A DNA stretch of 10,053 nucleotides, taken from positions 1 to 10,053 of the forward strand of contig JAKAZC010000077.1 in NCBI GenBank assembly GCA_021826655.1, read 5' to 3'. The position numbers were made by a program, and so were the translations under genes. Shown here one piece after another: positions 1 to 6,960 of this stretch (position 1 is its first letter; each line of letters starts with the position of its first letter). The notes under the pieces are model-generated. The model saw nothing but the letters and a program-made list of their open reading frames with translations, was not told the origin of the DNA and made no database searches. Source of the stretch: Actinomycetes bacterium. Lineage in GTDB: Bacteria; Actinomycetota; Acidimicrobiia; Acidimicrobiales; RAAP-2.

Positions 1-552
1 CACCGAGGTGGCCATCATCATCATGGTGCCGTGCTCGCTCACGATGGCGATGTAGGCACCGGGGCCGAAGACGTGGCTGGTGGGCGTCAGGAGCTCGGTG
101 CGGATGGCCATGGCGAGCAGCCCGCCGGTGAACAGGAACAGCAGCACGCCGATGACGTACTGCAGACCGACAACCTTGTGGTCGGCGGTGTAGCGGAAGT
201 AGCGGGTCCAGCTGGTGTTCTCGACCTCCGGCGCGGGCTCCTTGCCGATGATCTTGGCCAACGGGTAGTTGAGGGCTCCGATGCCGACGAGCCACCCAAG
301 GGCGCCGAGCGCGATCCCGCCCGTGTTGGCCACACTGTTCGCCCCGGAGTTGGCCACGTAGGTGTAGCCGCTGGCGATGACGTTGCCGAGCCAGTGGCCG
401 ATCAGGTAGCCGACGACGGCACCGACGACCGCCGTCCCCAGGTGCTGGCTGAGCCAACCCGGCTTCGCCGGCAGGCCCTGGAACCATCCGGTCGACGGGG
501 GGGTCGGGTCCGGGTAGGTGACTTCGGTCTCGCGTTCGGCGCTGATGGTCAT
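1..552 (-). CDS. ctaD: Cytochrome c oxidase subunit I, N-terminal part (cut by window edge)
   Basis: Catalytic subunit of a haem-copper oxidase in the cytoplasmic membrane, which reduces oxygen and pumps protons. The window holds the first 184 residues; the rest lies beyond position 1. The call rests on residues 122-184: TADHKVVGLQY at 122-132, where subunit I normally begins, a first canonical helix at about 130-150, and the segment EHGTMMMM at 173-180, in which His174 matches the low-spin haem a ligand of helix II. About 120 residues precede this, with two further hydrophobic stretches near 41-61 and 79-97; family members usually have only 15-30 residues there. The ATG at 552 is preceded by purine-rich AAAGG/GAGG sequence. 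The gene follows coxB by 55 bases, with no promoter that I can see, so it is probably cotranscribed. Class (aa3 or another type) cannot be decided from this fragment. Confidence 0.93.
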   Translation of the reverse strand, partial: MTISAERETEVTYPDPTPPSTGWFQGLPAKPGWLSQHLGTAVVGAVVGYLIGHWLGNVIASGYTYVANSGANSVANTGGIALGALGWLVGIGALNYPLAKIIGKEPAPEVENTSWTRYFRYTADHKVVGLQYVIGVLLFLFTGGLLAMAIRTELLTPTSHVFGPGAYIAIVSEHGTMMMMATSV

Positions 553-607
553 GGGGCGACCTCGACCTTTCGTGGGCGTGCGTCGAGCAGGGGATGCGAG
601 GGTCGGG

Positions 608-1579
608 TCACGAGACCGGCTGCTTCGCGCCGTAGACCTCGGACGGGCTGAACCGGTCGGAGGAGGGATAGAAGCCACCGCCGGCTCCGTTGGCGCTCGG
701 CGTGTAGGTCCAGGCGAACGGTGGGAGCAGCTTGGTGTTGGCGGCCGTGGCCCGTTCGGTCGAGACCGCCCAGGCCTGGAAGGCGCCCTTCGAGACGACG
801 CTCCCGTAGTTGTACATCGCACCGTGCCAGAGGCCGCACAGCTCGCTGCACCGGACCACGAAGCTCCCCGTACCCTTGGTCGTGGTGAAGGCCACGTTGT
901 CGACGCCCGGGTTGGCGTCGGCCTTGATGCTCAGCTGGTACGCCCAGAAGCTGTGGATGACGTCGAGCGAGGTCACGTGGAAGGCGACGGTGGTGTCAGC
1001 GGGAACCAGGAGGCTGGGAGACTCGAACCCTCCGTAGGTCGGGTAGCGGTAGGTGAACTTCCACTGTTGGCCGATCACCTGGATCGGGAGGATCCGGGCG
1101 GCGGTCGGCGTCCACACCGGATTCGGACCCTCGCCGCCACCCGCACCGTTGGTGGTGATCAGCTCGTAGGTGCCGAACCCGGCCAGGAAGAGCACCACGA
1201 CCGAAGTGATGGCGATCCACCCGATCTGCACGCGGAGGTTCCCCCGGGCCGCCTCCCCGCCGACCGGGTCCTGGACGCCGGCCCGGGAGGCACGCCAGGT
1301 GATGATCGCGTACCCGAGGTAGACCCATACGCCGATCAGCACCGGCAGGGCGATGACCATGAGGACGTTGAAGTCCCACTGGTTCTCCTCGGCCGTGGTT
1401 GTCATGGTGCCCGGGGGCACGTGGGGCCCGACGAGGAACCAGTAGAGTAGGTCGGCGACCACCCACAGCACCAGCCAGATGGTCACCATCCGGACGAAGT
1501 GCCGGGGCTCCTGGCCGCCGTCGGCCGGTTCGGCTCCCCCGACCGCGTTGTCGTCGGTCGGGGCGGTCGCGTCGCTCAT
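608..1579 (-). CDS. coxB: Cytochrome c oxidase subunit II with intact CuA site
   Basis: Membrane-anchored subunit (323 residues) that takes electrons from a cytochrome c or cupredoxin through its binuclear CuA centre and passes them to subunit I. The CuA ligand set is complete: His209 in VIHSFW, and CSELCGLWHGAM at 244-255, giving Cys244, Glu246, Cys248, His252 and Met255. IGQQWKFTYRYP at 169-180 is the usual aromatic stretch ahead of the cupredoxin domain. There are three likely membrane helices (about 31-51, 71-94, 118-140) where the textbook protein has two. No CXXCH is seen, so there is no fused cytochrome c domain. The ATG at 1579 overlaps the stop of the upstream cupredoxin gene as ATGA, which decides the start and suggests translational coupling; an open frame continues further upstream but is the shadow of that gene. 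Subunit I follows after 55 bases. Confidence 0.95.
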   Translation of the reverse strand: MSDATAPTDDNAVGGAEPADGGQEPRHFVRMVTIWLVLWVVADLLYWFLVGPHVPPGTMTTTAEENQWDFNVLMVIALPVLIGVWVYLGYAIITWRASRAGVQDPVGGEAARGNLRVQIGWIAITSVVVLFLAGFGTYELITTNGAGGGEGPNPVWTPTAARILPIQVIGQQWKFTYRYPTYGGFESPSLLVPADTTVAFHVTSLDVIHSFWAYQLSIKADANPGVDNVAFTTTKGTGSFVVRCSELCGLWHGAMYNYGSVVSKGAFQAWAVSTERATAANTKLLPPFAWTYTPSANGAGGGFYPSSDRFSPSEVYGAKQPVS

Positions 1580-2253
1580 GCGGTCACGTCCAGGAACCCA
1601 CCCATGTAGTTGGAGTTGCTCATCGGTCCCCCGTTTCCGAACAGGAAGCCCAGGCCGCAGGGCACGAAGCACTGCCAGTGGTAGTTGCCGGGGCCCGGGG
1701 TCACGAACGACACCTTGATGGTGTTGCTGATGCTCGACGAACCGCACGGGGCGGCGGAGCAGATGTTGGTGGCACTGCCGCTGACGCCGACCAGGGGGAC
1801 GTTGATCCCGAGCGAGGGGACGGCGAAGGTGTGGCCCACCCCGTTGCCGCTGTTCGAGTCGTAGAGCGAGATCGGCCTGCCGTTGAGGATCTCCACGCCG
1901 CCCCGGACGCCCTGGACGAGGCCCCACTGCTGATTGCGCAGCGGCCCACCGGTGTCGTACTGGTCGATGGTCATGTTGATCCGGGTGTGGGCCGGGAGCT
2001 TCCACGTGGTGTCGTGGAGCCACTGCCCGTCGGGCGCCCGGACCAGGTAGGAGACCCATGTCGGATGGGAGCCGAACCCGATCTGCCCGACCGTCTGCAC
2101 CGTCAGGTCGACCGGAGCACCGGCCGGCTGGGCCGAGGTGAAGTCCACCACACCGGACTGGGGGAGCAGGAAGGAGAAGAGGAAGTACACGACGAACGCC
2201 GCAAAAGCTGCCAGGAGCACCAGGAACGTCGAGAGTCTCCCCCTGAATGACAT
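1576..2253 (-). CDS. Membrane-anchored cupredoxin-like protein of the oxidase operon
   Basis: Protein of 225 residues with one N-terminal hydrophobic segment (about 9-30), uncleaved anchor or signal peptide, then an extracytoplasmic beta-rich domain. Candidate copper-binding residues are His141 in GHTFAVP, His192 and Cys195 in YHWQC, Cys199, and Met211 in FGNGGPM. The spacing C-x3-C-G recalls the CuA loop of subunit II, but the loop glutamate is Val197 and the position of the CuA histidine is Phe203, so it cannot form a normal CuA site. No histidine follows the cysteines, so it is not a standard type 1 plastocyanin loop either. Cys165 and Cys170 could form a disulfide. A strong GAGGAG ribosome site lies six bases before the ATG at 2253. 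First gene of a unit with coxB and ctaD, so an oxidase subunit or electron carrier is likely; the exact role is inference. Confidence 0.75.
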   Translation of the reverse strand: MSFRGRLSTFLVLLAAFAAFVVYFLFSFLLPQSGVVDFTSAQPAGAPVDLTVQTVGQIGFGSHPTWVSYLVRAPDGQWLHDTTWKLPAHTRINMTIDQYDTGGPLRNQQWGLVQGVRGGVEILNGRPISLYDSNSGNGVGHTFAVPSLGINVPLVGVSGSATNICSAAPCGSSSISNTIKVSFVTPGPGNYHWQCFVPCGLGFLFGNGGPMSNSNYMGGFLDVTA

Positions 2254-2391
2254 GGTGTGCTCCTCAAACCCTCGTGGATGCTTCGGAGTGCCGGACGACT
2301 CGCCTGGATCGGTCTGTGGGTGCGTTCCGTGGCGGGTGGGCGATCACCGCACCCTATGGGGACCGACCGGCGTGCGACCGGTTCCCGAACT

Positions 2392-2402
2392 TCCACAGTG
2401 GA
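2392..2402. promoter_or_regulatory. Short perfect dyad TCCAC-A-GTGGA in the oxidase leader
   Basis: An 11-bp perfect inverted repeat about 20-30 bases downstream of the expected transcription start of the cupredoxin-coxB-ctaD unit. It could be an operator or a small hairpin in the leader. Short palindromes arise by chance, so this is a weak call. Confidence 0.25.
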
Positions 2403-2428
2403 GGACGAACGCACCCCTGGTTGTCGTG

Positions 2429-2457
2429 AACGTACGACGAACCGGCCGCGCAGTCAA
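2429..2457 (-). promoter_or_regulatory. Sigma70-type promoter for cupredoxin-coxB-ctaD
   Basis: On the minus strand the -35 box TTGACT (2457-2452) and the -10 box TACGTT (2434-2429) are separated by exactly 17 bases. The -35 matches the TTGACA consensus at five of six positions and the -10 keeps the key T, A and final T. The expected start is near 2422, which leaves an untranslated leader of roughly 170 bases before the ATG at 2253. It lies between ctaG and the cupredoxin gene, the only wide gap of the oxidase block, and sits just downstream of a hairpin that may end the ctaG message. Confidence 0.65.
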
Positions 2458-2465
2458 GTGTTTCG

Positions 2466-2491
2466 CCTGCACGACCGGACCGCTCGGCAGG
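2466..2491 (-). terminator. Possible terminator hairpin after ctaG
   Basis: Imperfect hairpin starting seven bases after the ctaG stop: arms CCTGC and GCAGG (2491-2487 with 2470-2466), an inner CGA/TCG pair set, and two more C-G pairs, with one bulge and one mismatch. No T-run follows, so if it terminates it does so weakly; in GC-rich actinobacteria tractless hairpins are common. Confidence 0.35.
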
Positions 2492-2498
2492 TGGTGGT

Positions 2499-3419
2499 TC
2501 AGGCAGCGTCGCCGGCCGCGGCCCTGGGGTTCCGGAACTCCTCGGGGGTGGGCTCCGGGCCACGTCCGGTGATCCGGTCGATCGCGTTCGACACCGAGCC
2601 CTCTTGGTCGATGGCCCGCCGGATCACGATGCCGAGTGCCGGAGCGGCCCAGAAGTCCCCGCACACCCACAGGATCGCCGCCCCGAGCTGCTGGTCGGCG
2701 AACGGGGAGAACGTCACCCCGGGAAGATGCGCGTAGCCCGAGTACCAGCTGGTGGTGGTGAAGATGCTGAGCGCCATGGCCATGATGGTCATGACCACGT
2801 TGGTCCCGATGACGGCTCCGGCCTGCCAGAAGGGCGTGGCCTGCGGCCGCATCGGGTGTGACGGGATGATCTGCAACCAGAAGAGGATCCCGGTCACGAA
2901 GAAGCTCCCGTGCATCAGCCAGATGTGGACGTACTCGTTCCGCTGGGACAGGTCGAACAGGGCGGGGGCGTGCCACAGCACCATGGCCAGGTTGAACGAC
3001 ACGACGGCCACCCACCGGTTCCGCACGAACCGGCCCATGGCCCGGAACCCACGGGCCCACGGCCCGAGGAGGAAGAACCGGCCCACCGAACGCCGTGCCC
3101 CGACCGGGAGGGCGAAGAGCAGGGGGATCCATGGTGCGCCCACCACGATGAGGATCGGTGCGCAGAACACGATCAGCAGATGCTCGACCATGTGGACCCA
3201 GAAGTAGTCCCCGGCCCAGTAATCGATCGGTGACTCGACGGAGACGAGGAGCAGCGCCAGGCCGGCGTAGAAGACGATCGAGTTGATCCGACGTCTGCGG
3301 GTGCGGGTGCCGACCGAACGTCGGCGGAGCCGGGCGAGGCCGGTCTCGTGGGCGACCACGACGAGCGCGACGACGATGAGGAACGGGTCGAAGGACCAGT
3401 GCCCGGTGAGGTAGTGCAC
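2499..3419 (-). CDS. ctaG: Cytochrome c oxidase assembly protein, caa3-type CtaG family
   Basis: Polytopic membrane protein of 306 residues with about seven hydrophobic segments (near 10-24, 47-62, 74-96, 135-150, 165-185, 199-220, 245-267). Family marks are [15 protein letters not shown] at 76-90, LWHAPALFD at 148-156, the segment around His170 (WLMHGSFF), and [16 protein letters not shown] at 241-256. The paired histidines (76, 80, 150, 170) in membrane segments are plausible metal ligands. In the family studied in Bacillus, CtaG is needed to form active caa3 oxidase and is linked to copper delivery to the CuB site of subunit I. Start is a GTG at 3419 with a GGGGAG ribosome site seven bases upstream. 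It follows the lipoprotein gene by 123 bases and precedes the oxidase subunits, which fits an assembly role. The C-terminus (about 270-306) is a hydrophilic tail. Confidence 0.92.
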   Translation of the reverse strand: MHYLTGHWSFDPFLIVVALVVVAHETGLARLRRRSVGTRTRRRRINSIVFYAGLALLLVSVESPIDYWAGDYFWVHMVEHLLIVFCAPILIVVGAPWIPLLFALPVGARRSVGRFFLLGPWARGFRAMGRFVRNRWVAVVSFNLAMVLWHAPALFDLSQRNEYVHIWLMHGSFFVTGILFWLQIIPSHPMRPQATPFWQAGAVIGTNVVMTIMAMALSIFTTTSWYSGYAHLPGVTFSPFADQQLGAAILWVCGDFWAAPALGIVIRRAIDQEGSVSNAIDRITGRGPEPTPEEFRNPRAAAGDAA

Positions 3420-3542
3420 CTGCGGTCTCCCCTCGTCGCGGACGGACCGGCGGCCGGGTGGCCGTGCCGACGTCCCGAAACTACCCGGACCGGGGCCGGC
3501 CTGGGCATCCCGGTCGTCGTGGCTGCCGCGGGTGCCGTGGGC

Positions 3543-4784
3543 TCAGCCCGAGCTCCCGTACTGGAGGGGGACGTCGACCACCTGCGTCCGCGTCCAGCGG
3601 CTCCCGGTTCCGGCCAGCGTGAACACGTCCAGCTGGACACCCGCCGGGACGAGGGCGTCGTACCCGCCGCCCGGCCGGGCGGCGACCACCGACGTGGCCG
3701 GCGGGGGCGTCGGCAGGGACCGCCAGCCCGCCGCGGGGGTCACCTCCTCCAGGGCGGTGGCCGCCCCGCCCGACGCCAGGACCACGGCGAAGCCCCCGGA
3801 CGGGGTCACCGCGGTCGAGCGCACGGACCGGCCCCCCGTCGCCGTCGCCGGGGACACCGTCCAGGTCGCCCCGTCGTCCACGCTGGTCGCGAGCGACAAC
3901 CGGATCCCGCGTCCGGACCCGGTCCTCAGGAGTGCGGCCAGTCCCGAAGCCGTGGTCACCAGACGCTCGACCCGGACCGTGGCGGCCGCTCCTGCCACCC
4001 GCGGGCCGACGTCGGTCACGGTCCGGGGGTGGCCGACGGTCCCCAACCGGAACACGCCGGCACGGCCCCCGCCGGTGCACGTCGCGGCGACCAGGTCGTT
4101 CCCGGCCGGCGACACCGCCACTGCGTCCAGCGCCCCGAGGGTGCACCCTGCGGCCGACGCCGCCGGGGTGACGTCTGCAGCGGTGGCCAGCCGGACCCAC
4201 GTGTCGAGGTCCCGTCCGGATGCCAGAACGGTCCCACCGGCGGTCGAGACCAGGGCGAGGCGCTGGGTCGGGCCGGATGCGGCCAGGGAGTCCGCTACGG
4301 GCAGCAGTCCGGCGGGCAGGATCCCGCCGTTCCACACGGTGCCGGCGGCGGCGGTCTCGGCCAGGGGGGAGAAGGTGAGCGCGATCGACGCGCCGAAGCC
4401 GGCGGTCAGACCGCCGTCGGGGTTGGCCGCCACCATGAGCCCGCCGTTGCTGGCCACCCCGGGCGGCGTGGCCAGGGCCCACGGCCCCGGCGTGCAGCCC
4501 GACCCCGAGCACCCGGTCCGGTAGAAGACCTCCCCGAAGGTGTCGACCGGGTCGCCGAAGCGGCCCATGGCGAGGGTCGCCCACGTACCGCCCGATCCGG
4601 GGAGCGACTGACCCGGCGGGAGGACCACGGCGACCGTCGGCGCGACCCCCGAGGTGGTCGAGCCGCACGCGGTCGCCGCGAAGGCCAGCACCCCGAGGGC
4701 GCACCCCAGGACCGCGCCCCGTCGGCGGGCGCGACGACCACGCCGACAGGTGTCACCCGCCGCCCTGACGGCGCGGTCGCTCAC
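3543..4784 (-). CDS. Lipoprotein with Asp-box (BNR-like) repeat, probable beta-propeller
   Basis: Unrecognised secreted protein of 413 residues. The N-terminus is a lipoprotein signal: arginine-rich residues 14-22, a hydrophobic core at about 24-39, and a lipobox-like AATAC ending at Cys40. The mature part is rich in Gly, Ala, Thr and Val, with repeated beta-strand-like stretches. SVDDGATW at 301-308 fits the Asp-box pattern S-x-D-x-G-x-T-W of sialidase-like propellers; SGRDLDTW near 189-196 looks like a degenerate copy. This suggests a beta-propeller outside the membrane. Sialidase activity is not implied. The GTG start at 4784 overlaps the stop of the SCO-fusion gene as GTGA, so the two are probably translationally coupled and work in the same process. 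A much longer open frame runs upstream in this frame but is a shadow of the SCO gene. Role in oxidase assembly is inference from position. Confidence 0.8.
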   Translation of the reverse strand: MSDRAVRAAGDTCRRGRRARRRGAVLGCALGVLAFAATACGSTTSGVAPTVAVVLPPGQSLPGSGGTWATLAMGRFGDPVDTFGEVFYRTGCSGSGCTPGPWALATPPGVASNGGLMVAANPDGGLTAGFGASIALTFSPLAETAAAGTVWNGGILPAGLLPVADSLAASGPTQRLALVSTAGGTVLASGRDLDTWVRLATAADVTPAASAAGCTLGALDAVAVSPAGNDLVAATCTGGGRAGVFRLGTVGHPRTVTDVGPRVAGAAATVRVERLVTTASGLAALLRTGSGRGIRLSLATSVDDGATWTVSPATATGGRSVRSTAVTPSGGFAVVLASGGAATALEEVTPAAGWRSLPTPPPATSVVAARPGGGYDALVPAGVQLDVFTLAGTGSRWTRTQVVDVPLQYGSSG

Positions 4785-6775
4785 GCGTGGAGGAGCCGGC
4801 GCACCAGTCCGGTCAGCGCGGTCGAGAACGACGAATGCAGGGCGGCGTTGCCCGGGGCTCCGGGATCCGAGGTCATCACCGCCCGCAGCCGGCCGGACCG
4901 GTCGATCAGGAAGACGAGGTCGCTGTGGGCCACCATGGCCCCCGCCGGGGACACGACGGTCTGCACCCCGTAGCTGTCCCAGGCGTGGTGGAGCTGGTCC
5001 AGCGGCCCGGTCAGGAAGTCCCAATTGGGGAGCTGGCCCATGCCCTCCTGACGGTCGAACGCCAGCGTCGCGGCCGGTGACGTGTACAGGGGATTGTCCA
5101 CGATCGACACCAGCTCGACCCCGGCTGCGTCGGCCCCGAGCTGCCGGTCGGCGACACGGAGCTCCTGGGCGATGAGCGGGCAGTCCACGGAGCAGGTGGG
5201 GTCGAGGAAGGTGAGGACCACCGTCCGACCGGCGAGGCCGTGGAGGCTCACCGGCGTCCCCGACTGGTTGAGGAGCGTGAACCCGGGGGCCGGGTAGTCC
5301 ACGTAATCCGGGGTTCCGTTGAGCGCCTGGTTGATGATGGGGTCGGCGGTAGGGCTGGTGGCGGCCAGCGCCATCGGGGCGCCGCCGACCAACACGACGC
5401 CCACCGCGCCCAGGGCGGCGACGGAGCGCACCAGGTACGAGGGGTTCAGGCGCAGGAGCCGCTCGCCCGACGTGCTCCGACGGTCCACCCGGGACCGGTC
5501 CGCCGCCTGCACCTGCTCCCGCCCGTCGCCGCCCGCGCCGGTCGGGACGGAGGGTACCTCGCCGTCGGCCGCCGCGGCACCGACCGTGGCCGGCACGACG
5601 ACCCGTGATGCCGCGGGGGTCGCCTGCTCCGCCCCGGCCGCCGTCGCCGCCGTCGGCGCCGTCACCCGGACCGGGAGTCGCACCATCGCGACGTACCCCG
5701 CGGTGAACACGGCCATCAGGGGCACCATCGAGTTCGGGTCGGTCCCCACACCGCCGAGGAACCCGAAGTCTTGGACCAGCACCCAGGTGGCGAGGCACAG
5801 GACCCAGCCGACGAACACGCCGACCCGCACCAGGACCGGTCGGGCCGACACGAACAGTGCCCCGGTGCCAAGCAGGGCCACCACGACCACGGCGTTGACC
5901 AACCAACCGTGGGAGGCGTCGAAGCCGCCGAAGGCGCGCACCCACGACGCGGTCGTCGAGGGCTGGGGCAGCTGGGCCATCTGGCGCTCCATGGCGGCCA
6001 GGGTGGCACCGGTCCCACCGGGTCCGGGCCGGCCCGACCAGAACCCACGGCCGGGCCAGGCCTCGAGGACCGCCATGCCGAGGAGGAGCACGCCGGTCGC
6101 CCGCACGATCGCCTTCCCGGTCCGCTCCGTCTCCCATGCCTGGTCGGGCAGCGCGACGAGAGCGCCGGCGGCAAGGTAGAAGACGGCGGCGCCGGGTGAC
6201 CCGAACAGCCAGCTGCTGCCGTGTCCGAGGATTCCGCCGAACGACTCGCCGAAGATCCAGACCACGAGGCCCCAACCGGCGCTCGCCAGACCGGCCGAAC
6301 GGGACCAGCGCCCCCGGGGCGCGACCAGGAGGAAGAGCCCGATACCGATCTGGATCCACACCGTCGAAGCCGCAGCCGACACCGGGTGGTCGTTCCAGAT
6401 GGTCACGCCGGAGTTCACCAGGTGCTGCACCCATCCGGGCGACGACGACGCCGACGGCGTGATGACGCCGCCGGGCAGTCCGAGCGGCATCGAGGCCTGC
6501 GTCTGCAGGATCCCGTCGAAGATCCAGAGGATCCCGAAGGCGATGCGCAGCAGTCGTCGGGCGGGCGGCTCGGGGTACCGCGGGGCCGCGGCCACCGGCT
6601 CCACGTCGCCGCCGGTCAGGACGGCGCGCCGGTAGCGCACGGTCCGGATCGAGTTCCAGAGAATGGCGAGTGCCAAGCCCAGGAAGACGATCACGATGAA
6701 CTGATGGATCAGCGACGTCCGGAACGCAGCGGTGACGGTGGGGTCGTTCGTGGACAGCCCGTGCCCCATGTTCAT
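4781..6775 (-). CDS. Polytopic membrane protein fused to a C-terminal SCO1/SenC copper chaperone domain
   Basis: Protein of 664 residues in two parts. Residues 1-370 carry about nine hydrophobic segments (near 22-42, 73-93, 138-153, 161-176, 191-210, 224-240, 291-310, 314-336, 349-366); I do not recognise this domain. A low-complexity Ala/Thr/Gly linker (about 371-440) leads to a further segment at 450-471 resembling a signal peptide, then a thioredoxin-fold SCO domain at about 485-664. The SCO marks are DPTCSVDCP with Cys528 and Cys532 (CX3C) and His617 in VAHSDLVFLID, the three copper ligands of the family. SCO proteins mature the CuA site of subunit II, encoded here by coxB. I chose the ATG at 6775, with GGAGGAAG upstream although 12-15 bases away; a GTG at 6820 would add 15 residues but lacks a clear ribosome site. 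An internal start producing a separate SCO protein is possible. Confidence 0.88.
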   Translation of the reverse strand: MNMGHGLSTNDPTVTAAFRTSLIHQFIVIVFLGLALAILWNSIRTVRYRRAVLTGGDVEPVAAAPRYPEPPARRLLRIAFGILWIFDGILQTQASMPLGLPGGVITPSASSSPGWVQHLVNSGVTIWNDHPVSAAASTVWIQIGIGLFLLVAPRGRWSRSAGLASAGWGLVVWIFGESFGGILGHGSSWLFGSPGAAVFYLAAGALVALPDQAWETERTGKAIVRATGVLLLGMAVLEAWPGRGFWSGRPGPGGTGATLAAMERQMAQLPQPSTTASWVRAFGGFDASHGWLVNAVVVVALLGTGALFVSARPVLVRVGVFVGWVLCLATWVLVQDFGFLGGVGTDPNSMVPLMAVFTAGYVAMVRLPVRVTAPTAATAAGAEQATPAASRVVVPATVGAAAADGEVPSVPTGAGGDGREQVQAADRSRVDRRSTSGERLLRLNPSYLVRSVAALGAVGVVLVGGAPMALAATSPTADPIINQALNGTPDYVDYPAPGFTLLNQSGTPVSLHGLAGRTVVLTFLDPTCSVDCPLIAQELRVADRQLGADAAGVELVSIVDNPLYTSPAATLAFDRQEGMGQLPNWDFLTGPLDQLHHAWDSYGVQTVVSPAGAMVAHSDLVFLIDRSGRLRAVMTSDPGAPGNAALHSSFSTALTGLVRRLLHA

Positions 6776-6803
6776 CGGCGAACCACGCTTCCTCCACGTT
6801 CCC

Positions 6804-6850
6804 GACCGGTGTGGTCCCACCGGCCCGCGAGCGGTGCGGGCCCACCGGTC
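6804..6850. promoter_or_regulatory. Strong nested inverted repeats upstream of the SCO-fusion gene
   Basis: GACCGGTG at 6804-6811 pairs with CACCGGTC at 6843-6850, and GGCCCGC at 6822-6828 pairs with GCGGGCC at 6836-6842 around a 7-base loop; a third small stem (6806-6811 with 6818-6823) competes with the first. If transcribed, this gives a structured leader 30-75 bases before the ATG at 6775. It could also be a terminator for the upstream gene or an operator. If translation starts at the GTG at 6820, part of it is coding. Confidence 0.4.
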
Positions 6851-6921
6851 CCGGGCGCCTCAGATCACTCTAGGTCTGGTCACCCGGCGGGCAGTACGCG
6901 GCCACCCGTACAACTGCCGCA

Positions 6922-6950
6922 CCGGCCGGTGGGCCGGCCCGTGCCGGGCC
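6922..6950 (-). terminator. Overlapping GC hairpins after the small membrane protein gene
   Basis: Two overlapping hairpins begin 10 bases after the stop at 6961: GGCCCG-TGC-CGGGCC (6936-6950) and CCGGCC-GGTG-GGCCGG (6922-6937). They are mutually exclusive. There is no T-tract, so factor-independent termination is only possible, not shown. Confidence 0.35.
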
Positions 6951-6960
6951 CGCAGGCAGG

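Noticed and set aside
1580..2059. Upstream extension of the coxB frame
   Set aside because: It is the out-of-frame image of the cupredoxin gene; the ATG at 1579 fits the ATGA overlap and the normal protein start.
3420..3542. Possible promoter (TAGTTT at 3483-3478, minus strand) before ctaG
   Set aside because: No acceptable -35 at 16-18 bases. The gap is short, and ctaG may be served by transcription from upstream.
3543..4784. Sialidase or other glycosidase activity suggested by the Asp-box
   Set aside because: Asp-boxes are structural and occur in many non-enzymatic propellers; I see no sialidase catalytic arginine motif (FRIP) or other active-site signature.
3348..4973. Long plus-strand open frames opposite the oxidase and lipoprotein genes, and one at 7036-9405
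   Set aside because: Their translations are low-complexity Gly/Arg/Pro/Asp sequences with no recognisable domain. They are antisense shadows of well-supported genes.
3543..6845. A 1100-codon open frame on the minus strand spanning the lipoprotein and SCO genes
   Set aside because: Only its last 413 codons form a sensible protein. The upstream part is Arg/Pro/Gly-rich and overlaps the SCO-fusion gene in another frame, as expected from GC-rich codon bias.
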